A stretch of DNA of 64,000 nt from Malurus cyaneus samueli (Eukaryota; Chordata; Aves; Passeriformes; Maluridae). The stretch spans positions 53,499,221 through 53,563,220 of the forward strand of contig CM019214.1 in assembly GCA_009741485.1 (NCBI GenBank), written 5' to 3'. The position numbers and the translations under genes were made by a program. This document shows positions 52,769 to 64,000 of the stretch, piece by piece; the stretch's first letter is position 1, and each line of letters opens with the position of its first letter. The notes under the pieces were generated by a model that did no database searches, was not told the origin of the DNA, and worked only from the letters and a program-made list of their open reading frames with translations.

Positions 52769-53988
52769 TTGTAGTTTTGGAAGAAAGGAGGGGGCGGAGG
52801 GGGAGGGGATGCAGAAGAGTGGAGCGTAGGGCCTGGTTAGTCAGGGAAGACGGAAAGTAAAACTGCTTTTTTCGGTACGAAGGTGAGAGGAGGAAAGCAT
52901 AGGGAGTTTTGTTATAGGGAAGGGGGAAGAGTGGGAAAGAAAAGCCCGATGGGTGCGTCCGTGGGGGGAAAAGAGAGTGGGGGGCTGAGTAGTTGGGGGG
53001 CAAAGGGTGGGCCAGACTCTGGAAGAAAGAGGAAGATCGTTCGTGGTTTAGAGAAATAGTCCATGTAGGCTATATGGAATAGTTGGAGATCACAGAAAGA
53101 GAGGTGCAGGACGGCATTGTCGGTGATTGCAAAGGGCGAGGATTGAGGTTGTGTTGAAATGGAGGCTCGTGTGAGCTGGTGCGTTGTTGGAAATGAGCAA
53201 AGGACTAGGAAGAGAGAGTGCGTGTTGTATTGCTCAAGAAAGAGGGGGAAGTGGTATTTGTGGTAGATGGAAGGAAGGAAAGGTAGCGGGGGGGAGGGAT
53301 TTTTGAGAGCGCGCATTGAATAGAGGAAAGAGACGACTCGGCTGGGGTGGGTTGTGAGGGAGAGGGAAGTGGGGAAAGGGTGGGAGGTAGGTGATGAGGA
53401 GTGGTAGGTAATGCTAGGGGTCGTAGAATTGGTTGGTGAGTAGTGGCATGAGAAGGTCAGGCACAGGTCGAGCTTCCTTTATTGAGATGATACCAGTGTC
53501 CTAATTGGGTAAAACAAATTGTACGAAGAGATGTGGAAAGAAAAAAAAGATTGGAAAGTTAATAGCAAGCAGAGGTGAGGTTGTCTGCAAGGGAACGCGG
53601 AGTGGTTCACAGAAACTGTGAAAGTGGGTCAGTTCACATAGAACTGGCAATAACTTTCATTAAATTGGAGAAGGAGTATAGTATAGTTGACACCTTTGAG
53701 CAAAGATAACCCAAGTATTAGAAAGTTTTTTGTAAGTTTGTACTTAATGTAGGGTTACACAAGGAATAAACAAGCCAATGAAAGAGAATGAATGAATTGA
53801 ATTAGTTTCGCTGGACAGTGTGATAAAGAAAGCAAGTACGTCCAATTAAAGTAGAAAGGATAGGCGCAGGTCCATCAAGTTTGAGAACGGGAGAGGCATT
53901 TCCTGAGGGAAGAAATGGGAAAGTCTGACAGGCGGGGAGTTTGACTGGTGAGGTTTAAGTGGCGGCTAGCAAAGTGTAGGTCGACAGG
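52769..53988. other. G-inflated, corrupted version of copy-1 45767-46650
   Basis: Word order is still traceable (for example GGAGTTTTGTTATA at 52911 and GGTTCACAGAAACTG at 53604), but extra Gs are inserted every few bases and many A/T are replaced by G. The stretch is 336 bases longer than its partner. Open frames on the minus strand here (112 and 134 codons, rich in P, S, F and L) are products of this bias and not genes. Confidence 0.85.
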
Positions 53989-55680
53989 AAAATATTTAAA
54001 TAAACTTCATGAGAGCTCAGCAATTACTAGGGAAGAAGCAATGGCTCAACAGAACAAATTACAACTGTTCTGGACATGCCACTGAGGTTTTACAAATGAC
54101 AGGATGGAGCCTGGGTGGATGAGCCTGTCTTCCTTAAAAATTAGTTTTAAAAGATCATGACTGAGTGCATAAATGTAAGTCTTCAGTTGTGATTTTACAG
54201 GGAGATTTTATGGCAGTTGGAGATCAAGCTGAGTAGCTTCAAGTTAATTTTCTTTCAGTGGGGAGGGATACATAGATTGATGCAGTCTTTATTTTTTATT
54301 ACTGAAGTTATTTTATCCAATCATAAACAAAGCTAAATTCAAGTGAAATCGAGAATGTTTTTAGCTCGCTAGAAAGACTTGAAAATAAACCCAAAACAAA
54401 AAAACTCTAAACCATCCAAAACACTTATGCACTTTTAATTTTCTCTTTTAAACCCTAGATACACTGTTTGGGGTTTTGTTGCCTTTAGGAAGAGAAAAGG
54501 TTGGAGGATTTCACCTCAGTGAAATGAGGTTATTTTACACAGTAATTTACAGAAAATATGGACAGTGACAGCCCACATTGGGGAGGCAGTAGTTTAAACC
54601 TTCACCTCATATCTGATGTTTACACAAGGTAAAAGCATCAGAGCAAACAAAAGCTTTCAGCAGCCCTTTGGTGAGTGCAGAATAGTCCCGGTTCCTGTCA
54701 TGAGAGCAGCAGCCCTCCTGCGTGTCCTGTTGCAAGGTACTGCACTGGCTCTTAGGGTTTCTAGCACCACTAGGTAGTCAAGAGGACTGAGGAGATTGAT
54801 GTATTTACATATGTGGTTCCATCCAAACCACAGATAAACTGGCATTAATTCCAGGCAGTTCTTGCTGAAGGGCGAAAAATCAAAAAGTACCATCATCTAC
54901 ATGGGCTATTACTTCAAAACAACTGATGCCCATAAAAACTTCCTACTGCACCATAGTTTGCAATTTTTGCTGCTCTCCTTGTAACCCATTCGGGAGACTG
55001 GATCACTGGATGATGAGCTCAGAATTCTGTGCAGGAGACTATCATGCAAACTGTGATTTTTTTACCCTCTAACTCAAATAATCTACATTCATCCTATTTA
55101 GGCAATTGGTAGTGAAGTTGCTGTCATACATTTCACATTTTTTTGTTTCCCACTGAAATCTGTAAGGCTAATAATTCATATAATGCGACATTTTTTGGGG
55201 ATCAGAGGGGCTTGAGATAGCAACAGTTAAGAGCGAGTGGGGAAGGCAAGAATGGTGAAATTGTCCAGATTTTGCATTCTAGCCACAATAAATTTCTCTC
55301 TTTTTTGTGGATCCCACCAGAACATTTACACAAGAGAAGGACAATGAGACAGAAACTAAAGAAAAGGTTCACATAGAAATGGTTCACAGAAACTGACACA
55401 ATGGCAAGAGCACGGATAGAAAAATATTAGTCCACTGGAAGATCTTGACATACAGATGATAGGATAATGATCTGCATGCAAGTTAGGCACCATAGTAAAA
55501 ATTACATTTATTTTTAGTACATTTCAATTTTTCCATATACTATTAATCTAAGTTTGAATATGTGAAAACACATGAAAATTCATTTCCGTATGTGCTGAGT
55601 ATAATTGCTGACTGAGTCAGAAAGCCCTCTTAAAGCCTAGGACTTGAAGAAATTTTAGTCCAGATGAGTAAGAAAGGTAG

Positions 55681-57032
55681 CGTGCCAGTGAGACAAAGTT
55701 CCAGCAGGAAACAAAATGTATTTTATTAGGACTGCGTTTTGTGGTTATTATTGGACTAATGGTTTGTACAAGTTTCTAGTAAGAGGGAGCGCAGGATGTT
55801 CCATTTAAGTGTTGGATAGGGAAAAAGACCAAGTAAGTAAAGATATGTTTAGAACCAAGGGACCTTTGCTGTGTCGGAGCTGGGTTAAGTTGGTGCTGAC
55901 AGAAGAAAAACTTTTGATTATGACGAGGTCCGACGGCGGGGGTGGGGCACCGGGCGGGGTCTTAATCTCACAGTTATATTGGTTACAAGGCAAGAGGTAG
56001 ATGTTTAGAAGAAAAAACGCGGGGCCCATGGGAGGGTAGAATGGTGTCGTGCGCTGTGAAGGCCGATGGAGCGGCATGGGAAGCATGGGTGAAACTGCGT
56101 GGCGAACCGCAGAGTGGAAAATCTGTAGGTGGGTGCTCGGTTGCTGTCTTACCCTCTCGCATTCTCAGGAGTCCATATAAATTGTGCAATGAGAGGTGTT
56201 AAGTGATTCTCATATAAATTTTAAACGTAGAGATTATGGAGAAAGATGCAGGTTGTTAAACCTATTCGCTTTACAATTTTTATAAGGCCCAATGCGAATT
56301 GGGTGGTTAAAGGGGTCATGTCGCGTCAGGTGGAAGCACCAAGACCAATATGACAATGAATTACTATTAGAAAGCAAAATGATGGAAAAAATGGGATCAT
56401 TTTTTTCGCAGCATAAGTATGTAGGCTTTCAAGAAGGCCCTGATAAATTCAGTAGATATAGTCTGTAATGAAGAGAACTGATTATTCGGAGCATTAAGAC
56501 ATCGTACCTTAATAGCAGATGGTTTTTTAGGCGCCATTAGGTCAAAGATAACCACCATGTTGACATGGCATCATTTACTCTAAAGGTGGCACAGAAGAGC
56601 AAGGCATAGATTAAAAACTTTTTAATGCACAGAGTTTGTACTGATCAAATATTATTTTCTTCTGGCTGCAATAATATGAACCATATGAGAATATAAAGAT
56701 ATGCTTGAGCAACGCATGTGAGTTAACCACCCCTGCTTCCTCCATCACGCTCACTACACTTTTCCTGTCCTGCTCCAGATCAGAAAGAAAAAAGGGTTGA
56801 AGGCAATGATTACACCCAGTCATGAACTAAATCACATAGAGTGAAAATATTACCTTCTTAAACTCAGCCCTTATGATCCAAAATGAGGTGAAGTCCTTAT
56901 GGATGCAAAAAAAAGGTAATATAATGGAAAATGCTAATTATTTATGTGTTGCAGTCGCTGTAGCAATCCAATTCCCATTTTGTGGGTTTTTTTGGGAGCA
57001 GTGGGTATATGCAGTGAAATCCTAGAAAATCC
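55681..57032. other. Second corrupted segment, matching copy-1 48343-49442
   Basis: Same pattern: inserted bases, many of them G, and misread homopolymers, while the order of words follows copy 1 (for example GACAATGAATTACTATT near 56351). It is 252 bases longer than its partner. Confidence 0.8.
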
Positions 57033-58396
57033 TATTTGAATAATAGGACTAGAGCCTTGTGACTAAAGACACATATTCATAATAAGAAACATATTTTAAA
57101 TTCAACAGCAATGTTTAAGTGCACTAAATTGCTTAGAGAGAGGCTGTACTCTTACTTTATCTGCTTACATGTCAATGGTTAAAAACATCTCGTAAATTCA
57201 CTGATGTTACATTGGTGTAAAATTGTTGCTGAGGAGATAGATCAGGTTCATAATTTCACATAAATCGTATTTATTTGTAATGGAACCATGTGACCCATAG
57301 ATAAATGCACACTTGTTGTGGATCATTTAACACAACCATCTGTACATTTCTTAAGAATGAAACTTTCACCACAGTGTGACTTTTGTTCAGGATATCAATC
57401 AGGTTATTATTGCTTGGCTTAATTCACTCTCACAATAAGATCACACTTTTGCTTGTGCAGAGAAATAAGGAATATGAGAGATACTAGAGAAATTACATTC
57501 TACATCATAATTAATCAGATTTTAATGAAACAAGTAATATATAGTATTGCACAATTTCGTTTTTTGATAAACCATACTAGGCTAGCATAAGATTTGTTTT
57601 GGTGGCCATGAAGAACATGAAATTATTTATTCTTTGAAGTAAAATGCTGCTCTATCTGTTAAAAATCTATTACAAGATTATACACAGCCCTTATTATATC
57701 TCTCCTAGTGATAATTGGAGGTCTGAGGTATTATTTAAAGTGATGAAGTAGCACTTAGCTCATTTTACACTTTTCAATTTCATGCTTGTCTTCTGTAAAA
57801 TTTTCTCAATAAATTAATGTTCAACAGAGCATGGATGCAGCACAAACTATAAAACTTAAATACATATTGATAAAAATTGTATGCAGAGTCAATGAAATCG
57901 AATTTCTGATTAATGTGTTTTACTGATCAGTGCAAGCTTTTGTTATAAGACACATTAAACAACACCAAACGTAATCAAGACAAGTTACAAATCAGACAGC
58001 AGCAAAAAAAAAAAAAGCTGTCAAAGAAGAACTGAATTCTTACAGAAGATGTGAGTTAATTTCCCATGTTTAATTCTATGTTAGCTACAAAACATGTTTA
58101 ACCTATATACTCTTTTGTTGTACAGAAATGAACAAAGTAATGAATATTCAAGTCTGAATTTTTCTGGAAAACACTGAGAACTTAAAAGTATCCAATGTTT
58201 AAAGGTGAGCCATTGTAGCTGCCCAGTATTCAATGCCCTGAACTACACCTCAGAAGGAAAAACAATTCTTAAATGTGTCTTAAAGAGGTGCCAAAATTTC
58301 TTTAATGGTCTTATGAAATGAAGTAGCATCAAAACCACGAAGAAAAATATTAGCACAAATGAAAATCCCCACAAATCTATACTTTAAAAATTTACT

Positions 58397-58731
58397 GTGT
58401 GGTTTTGCTTGGCCAGTTTTGTTAGTGGGCGCCAAAAAGATGGCGCCTGTGAGAAGCTTCTGGAGGCTCCACCATGTCCAGCAGAGCATTGCTGTTGCTC
58501 TGAGGATGATGGACATGCCACTGACCAAAACCTGGGCCAATTAAAGAAGTGGTACCCTCTGTGAAAACATATTAAGAAGAAATCAAACAAAACAAGGACC
58601 ACAAGTAGTTTTGCCGGAGGAGGCTGAGAAATATGTGAGGAATGCAGACACACAAGTCAGTGAGGAGGGAACCACGGTGCAGCAGTTTTAGGATGACTGT
58701 CTGCCGTGGGGGACTCCTGCAGCAGATGTGT
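58397..58731 (+). mobile_element. Second copy of the ERV LTR start, cut by the gap
   Basis: It repeats the LTR at 50829 with single-base losses (TGTGTGGTTTTGCTTGGCC, then GCGCCAAAAAGATGGCGCC) and stops at the N gap. It is part of the duplicated block, so it is not an independent insertion. Confidence 0.8.
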
Positions 58732-58756
58732 NNNNNNNNNNNNNNNNNNNNNNNNN
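58732..58756. other. Assembly gap (25 N)
   Basis: Twenty-five N at the end of copy 2. The round length suggests a placeholder and not a measured distance. Confidence 0.97.
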
Positions 58757-58833
58757 TTACAACAACAAGGACAACTTACAAACACAGTAAGAAAAATCGA
58801 TTCGCCTCGGTGTGTGAATATAACTCACCTTGG

Positions 58834-59637
58834 TGTGTGAATTGGCACGGCCACCAGGTAACACCTGTCTTTGTGACAAAGGTAAGAAAGAGAATCAAAA
58901 CTTGAAACTCCTTTCCCACCTCCTTCCTTCCCAGGCTCAGCTTCACTCCAATCTCTCCCCACTCCTTTTAGCAGCCCCCTTGGGCAGAGAACAGGGGCTG
59001 TGGTCAGACAGATGTGTCCCTGCCTCCTCTCTCTCCCAGATGAACACTCCACATTCTCCCTCCAGCATAGGTCTCTCCATGGGAGATAGCCCCAGCACTC
59101 ATGAGTCCTTCCACAGGCTACAGTTCTTAGTCTGCTCCACCATGGGTCCCCCACAAGTCCTGCCCAGGAGCCTGATACAGCGCAGGCATTTCACAGAGTC
59201 ACAGCCTTATTTGGGTATCCATTGCTCTGGTGCGGGGTCTTCCATGGGAAGCAGGTGGATCTCTGCTCCACCATGGACTTCCACGGGCTGCAAGGGAGCA
59301 GCATTACCATGTTAATCACCATAGGCAGAGATATTCTGCTCCAGACCTCAGAACCTTTCTCTCCCTCCTCATTCCTACCTGGGGTGTGTTGCAGAGTTGT
59401 TACATTTTTGCTCTCTCTCTGGCTGCAGTTGCTGTTGTGCAGTTTCACTCCTGCTTCTAACTATGTATCACAGGGATACTACTACCATGCTGATGGATTT
59501 GTTCTTGGCCAGTGGTGATCATCTTCAAGCCATTGGATTGGCTCTCTGAGGCATAGAGGAAGCTTCTGGAAGTTTCTTGAAGAAGCCATGCTGTAGTTTC
59601 CTCTCTATTAAAGCCTGATCACATAAACCAACTCACA
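58834..59637 (-). mobile_element. Avian ERV solo LTR (antisense)
   Basis: On the plus strand it opens TGTGTGAATTGGCACGGCC and closes with CCAACTCACA (59628-59637), so the LTR reads TGTGAGTTGG...CA on the minus strand. Inside are the blocks GTCCCCCACAAGTCCTGCCC, GGAGCCTGATACAGCGC, TCACAGCCTTATTTGGGTAT, GCTCTGGTGCGGGGTCTTCC, AGGTGGATCTCTGCTCCACC and, near 59513-59560, GTGGTGATCATCTTCAAGCC. This is a well-known avian LTR order (recalled as ERVL-type). Its start matches the LTR at 50829 in reverse complement. A middle part present at 40330-40480 in the related LTR is missing here. I found no target-site duplication. The overlapping 100-160 codon frames on both strands are not genes. Confidence 0.85.
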
Positions 59638-61560
59638 GAATGTTCATCTTTTAGCTCATTAAGTTAAATCCAATTTCCAGCTCTACAAACACTTATCACA
59701 ACAAGCATGTTAATCAAATCTGAAACTCTACCTAACTGAACAGACCTACAAGTACTTTCCCTGAAGTGGGTCTGGATCTGGTTGCTGAGTAAAGGTCTAA
59801 AAGGGCTTTGCCCTTCCCATGCACCTCCATTTGCTGCTTCCCCACTGCAACAGAGAGATCTATGTGTCCTCCATACAGTCTGCTTCGTCAGCCAACACTG
59901 TAGCAGGGTCGACTTTTCCAGAGATAGAAAAGATATGGTATTGTACACACTTCATCTATTTGTAGCTCTGTGAGACTGTGGAATAATTCTGTTCTTCCAT
60001 TCTGCTACATCCAGCCAGACTTACTACTGAACATCTGGCAACTGTAACACCTAGCTACCCTTCTGTCCTTGATATCTTTAGCTATATCATTAGAGCACTC
60101 CTTTTTGCTAATGACTGTGCATTTTTTTAAACAGTTATTTTTTCCTTTAGAATCATTTTCCATTCTCCAATACACTCCAGTTCCTCTAGATGAGGACTTA
60201 ATTCTTCATTTTTCCTGGCTTTAATTTCTCCTCAGAAAATTTAAAAATATTACTAGTAAATAATAAAATGACAGTGAAGGCAATAATACTTGATTTTAAA
60301 TAATATTAACATCTTTCAGTAATTAAACTGTCTGGTTTATAACAACACATATTTTCTTTAGATCTCTTGCAGAGTGAGGTTTCTGGCATTTTCTGTCTCC
60401 AATCCAGTTTAGTGTAATCTAAATGTACTTCCATATGTTAATATTTCCTAAAGGATCCTATTTCCTTATTCTGTGATCTGCACTTCTCATGCACATTTCT
60501 CTGTGCTCCATCACCTCTACCCTTACCACCTATGGCAGTGGTTGTGGTGGAAGGCAGTCGTAGCTGATCTCACACACAGGCAGAACACTACAGTTTGTGA
60601 GACTCTGTTTTGGGGGACCCTCTAATTGTGGTGGCAAGTGCATCAGGACTGGTAGGGCCTATTAAACTTGTTTAACTGTTTTGTCTGAGAATCTTAGTTC
60701 TTCCAATTTTTTTTTTCAAAAGTGTCAAATGCCAAATTATTTCTTATAACTGTAAGAGGAAAAAATGTGTTCCTTTCTCTCCTTAACATTTTATCACACA
60801 TTGAAACAGGCTTCCACTCCTTCAATTTGAACTTTCAACTTCAAAAAATAGATACTCACTATAAAAACAAGTATCATTTATGGAATATTGGCTCTCGGCT
60901 GAAGATTCAAAGCAGTTCGCTGCATTCCAAGAAATCTAAATTATCATAAAGAAAAAAAATCTCTTTTTAATGCAAGAATTAGATTTTTGGTTATGTATGC
61001 TTCACTTTTCTTCAGCAATTTTAGTATGAAATTTTAATATAAAGGTGAAAAAAGCGATCAAAGCACCTGGTACAACGCCTTTCTCAATCATTCATTCTAT
61101 TCTAAAATGTGCAAAACTTTCAAACAAGCTCTTCGAAACATCAGAACTGAGCTAATGCTCCAAGTCATGGAATAAAGACACTTTGTTCAATGTTATCAAG
61201 CAGAACACCGTGGTCTGCTGTGTTTAATTGAACACCATGTGAATCAAATTTGCTACACAGCCAATAAACCATGTAAACAGTCAACTTCTCCACACTCTCT
61301 ATCGCAAATGTAAAAATATTCTAATTGGTATATATACCTATATCTATTATATATAATATATGTAAACTTGATATATGTTAAAGTGTATTTACTCTTCGGA
61401 CAGTAACTGTGTTGATATTTTCTCTACACTATCTGCCTAATACGTATTTATACACTCACTAAACAGCTAAACAACACACTAGGAATGAGTTCTGTCTTAA
61501 CATTCTGCCTTCAGAAAGAAAAACCCTCCTAGAACAACAAGCAAAAAATAATAATGCAAA
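59638..61560. other. Non-coding DNA, no gene seen
   Basis: AT-rich, including a 12-base perfect palindrome at 61327-61338 in a TA-rich stretch. No coding or RNA feature supported. Confidence 0.6.
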
Positions 61561-61561
61561 A

Positions 61562-61601
<40 letters not shown>

Positions 61602-61611
61602 ACAAAAAAAC

Positions 61612-61643
<32 letters not shown>

Positions 61644-61687
61644 ATAAAAACAAAAAAAAAAATAAAAGGAGAAAAAAAAAAAAAAAA
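61561..61687 (+). repeat. Long interrupted poly-A tract
   Basis: About 127 bases of A with rare T, C and G. A poly-F minus frame across it is meaningless. It is the boundary to a pyrimidine-rich, doubtful stretch, so its length may be an assembly product. Confidence 0.85.
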
Positions 61688-62720
61688 TCAGCAAACAGAA
61701 CGACAATAGATGACAGAAAAAAAATAAATCACTAGCGATTTCTCCTTCAGAAGTCTTTCCCGCTCTCCCCCAAGCTTCGATTCCTATCTTCCTTGCTCAG
61801 CTGCGTCGGCGCTATGCCGTCTATCATGCTCCTGCTTTTTTCTAAAGGTTGTGTTCTATTCTCTATTCCATTCAATGGCCTCCCACCCTTTTTCTCACAG
61901 CTCTATGCATGGACAGGTCCGCTCTAGGCAGGTGCCTGGCCCCCCCAGCTCTTTTTTTACGCCTTTTTTTCAAGAAATCAAATCCGGGAAAATTCTTAAG
62001 TCTCTCGTCTCCTCTTGCTTTTTCCTCCGGGTGCAGCAATATTTTTTATGGTTGTTCAACTTCATCCCCACATCCTTGATCTCCCTGCTTCTCCGGCCGC
62101 AGTGCAAATCCTGCCGGTCGCTTTCTTCCTTTTCCCCTCCCATGAGGCGCTATAATCGCTGCTAATTGTCCCCAACCTCCTTTCGGTTCAGACATAGTCA
62201 TGACGATATCTGCTCTTCGCTGCATGTGCTCCTTCTCTCCTCCCTAAACACATACATACGATCCCCCAATTTGGCTGCCCTCAGCCCCTCCCTTTGCCCT
62301 CCACCTCCTTTCACTTGTGCTCCCAGACCCTCCCCGTCTAGCCGCTGCGTCACCTTTCTGGCACCAAAGCGCACTCATTTCGTCTTGCACCATAGCTAGA
62401 TACAGTCTTGCCATTTATTTATCTTCTTTCTCTTAATCTCTTTTTGTTACAAGTGTTTTTAGAGCTGTTCCCGCCAATCAACAAGGAAGCATGTATACAT
62501 CGGTTCAATGTGGATTGCCATGCCCCATCAGTCTGTGAGTTTCAACTTCTGTATCCCAGTGCTATTCAGACATTTGTCCTTGCAAGGCGCTGCAGTGGGT
62601 CGGGGCGACCATGATTCTTTTTCTTCCCAGTCTGTAGTCCTATTCTACATCAAGGCATACCACAATTCAACACCACTAGACTTTGAGTACTCGCTTTTCC
62701 TCACCTCATAGTTGATCACC
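61688..62720. other. Pyrimidine-rich stretch of doubtful quality
   Basis: After the A-tract the sequence becomes strikingly C/T-rich (especially 61740-62400), with many CC, CCC and TTT runs. The texture mirrors, on the opposite base pair, the G-inflated segments at 52769 and 55681. Frames of 70-104 codons here are rich in S, P, F and L, as expected from this bias. I see no gene and suspect unpolished sequence. Confidence 0.5.
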
Positions 62721-64000
62721 CTGGATCAGTGACAGGGTCTTGCTCTAGAGAGTCATTTTTTTTTCAGCTTGCAGTTTCTTTCTCTCCCTATCCTCCATAC
62801 CTTACTCCATTGGTGAGAGGCCAACAAAGAAAACTACAAAGGTCAAGCTGCTGCTGCACACTTAATGGTTATTTCCTCTTTCCACTTCATACATCCAGAA
62901 AGAGCTCTTTGGATCCACCAAAAACTTGTGTTTTAAATAGGTGAAGACCAGATATATAGATATTTCCATTGTATTCTTCAGTGAATGTTGAAGATAAGTA
63001 TAAATAAGAAAATTAATAAGCCCAAACTGTAAGAGGAATCAGTAATCAAAAGAATAAACCCTGAACTGCTTTCAGAACTACAAAGATTTAGGTTTAATTA
63101 GGGATTAATCAAAGAAGACTCTGAAACCCTGCATGGCTATTCAATTTCAGATCTAAATGCCATGCTGCTTGTGCACATGGTGGTTGCTCCTAATGAGGAG
63201 TCAAAGGTAGTATTTAGAGAAATATTACTGCAAGAGCTGGAGCAGGTGAGAAAGGCAGGAAAAATATCAAGTCTGAAACAATCTGGTATTACAGAAACTT
63301 CTTAACCTGACAAAAGAGATCGGCAATGATCCCTGTAGCCACTTGCCAAATGCAGCCTGGGAGACAGGCTACGTATGCTACTCTTCTAAGGCTTCCAGCA
63401 AAGAGCATCTGAGAAGAGTGAATAGCTCATCCTCTCCATGTTTTATCTTTAGCCAAACAAGGAGACCCCTACAGCTGTGAAACAAGCTCTGAGAGTGGAT
63501 AAGTGAAACAGGTCTGTGACAGCACTACAACAAATGCAGAGTATACATATGACATGCTGAATGAGAGCTAATAAGTGTGATCGAACAGTGCATTGCAAAA
63601 AAGTAGTAATGTAGCTACATTTTGACAAGTGGCACAAAGCCACACTAAAAAAAAAACAACGTGAAAAGGTGATTTGGGTGAACCTCAGGAGATGAAAGCA
63701 CTCAAGATTAATATTATCAGAAATACATTGCTCCAGCCTCAAGATCAGCTTTCTCAGTCTCTATGTCAGTCACAAATTTTATTTTCTGATGAAAGGTCCA
63801 TCTAGTATTAAAGGATTGGAGGAGGAAATTCACGGCTTTTTTGTAACAAGAGCTGAAGCTAAGAAGGACCTTACTATGGACTGAACCAATCAACACAACT
63901 CAGTAGTACAACTGCTCCACTGCGTATGGATAGGTCCCTATGAATTTTAACAGAACGTTTGTAGAGCAGTAGCATTGAATTTTTTGCACAACTTAGTTCA
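62721..64000. other. Non-coding DNA, no gene seen
   Basis: Ordinary AT-rich sequence. No repeat, RNA gene or convincing coding frame up to the window end. Confidence 0.6.

Larger units (their letters stand above)
52329..58731 (+). repeat. Copy 2 of the ~6-kb direct duplication, partly corrupted
   Basis: It is collinear with 45289-51188. Segments 52329-52768, 53989-55680 and about 57033-57450 are near-identical to copy 1, with scattered substitutions, a 38-base gap (copy 1 45674-45711 missing) and a short gap near 54830. Segment 52769-53988 (1220 bases) corresponds to only 884 bases of copy 1 and is full of added G and A/T-to-G changes. Segment 55681-57032 is similar, with 252 extra bases. 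From about 57450 to the N gap the errors are mainly single-base losses. The block ends directly at the gap. Confidence 0.92.

Noticed and set aside
52912..53316. 134-codon minus-strand open frame rich in P, S, F and L
   Set aside because: It exists only because of the G inflation in copy 2; the matching part of copy 1 (about 45905-46150) has no such frame.
52769..53988. Biological hypermutation or A-to-G editing as the cause of the G excess
   Set aside because: Hypermutation does not add hundreds of bases, and the effect starts and stops sharply next to clean segments and a gap; a sequencing or assembly cause is simpler.
58825..59315. 109- and 161-codon frames on opposite strands
   Set aside because: Both lie in the antisense solo LTR, which does not encode protein.
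50829..59637. An intact provirus with LTRs at 50829 and 58397
   Set aside because: The sequence between them is the spacer and copy 2 of unique DNA, not gag-pol-env, and the second LTR is part of the duplicated block.
61497..61706. Phenylalanine-rich minus frame
   Set aside because: Translation of a poly-A tract.
1..64000. CRISPR array, bacterial operon, phage or other new defence-type system
   Set aside because: No regularly spaced repeats, no compact genes, and the repeat content is that of a bird nuclear genome.

Overview
The window is nuclear DNA from a bird. The evidence is the repeat content. There are several CR1 LINE 3' ends with the avian-type tail, solo LTRs of avian endogenous retroviruses, and a few much older amniote repeats (a MIR-like CORE-SINE and diverged CR1 pieces). 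I cannot name the species from the sequence; a songbird is plausible but not proven. The DNA is AT-rich by eye. I find no protein-coding gene, tRNA, rRNA, CRISPR array or operon. The open frames present are short, lack recognisable domains (apart from CR1 reverse-transcriptase remnants) and look like chance frames. The stretch is best read as a gene desert or part of a very long intron.

Layout. 1-45288 is ordinary non-coding DNA with scattered repeats: an old CR1 reverse-transcriptase piece (3040-3545, minus), a CR1 3' half (8290-9124, plus), an antisense LTR (12345-12760), a CR1 tail (21161-21213, minus), an ERV LTR candidate (27640-27998), a CR1 tail (28645-28883), an old CR1 piece (29345-29475), a CR1 tail (35655-35730), a MIR-like SINE (38690-38800) and a truncated antisense LTR (40256-40713).

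45289-58731 is the striking part. A block of about 5.9 kb (45289-51188) recurs in the same orientation at 52329-58731. The second copy is a patchwork. Some segments are near-identical to copy 1. Others are riddled with extra G residues and A/T-to-G changes, so that 884 bases in copy 1 correspond to 1220 in copy 2. It ends directly at a 25-N gap (58732-58756). Both copies end inside the same sense-strand LTR, and a related LTR in the opposite orientation begins just after the gap. I interpret this as an assembly problem (retained second haplotype, or a real duplication, closed with unpolished sequence). The 1-kb spacer (51301-52328) and the pyrimidine-rich stretch after a long A-tract (61561-62720) look like low-quality sequence too.

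59638-64000 returns to ordinary non-coding DNA apart from that A-tract region. No genes act together here. The retroelements are relics, and nothing in the sequence supports a new biological system. The most useful result is the warning about the duplicated, partly corrupted region.
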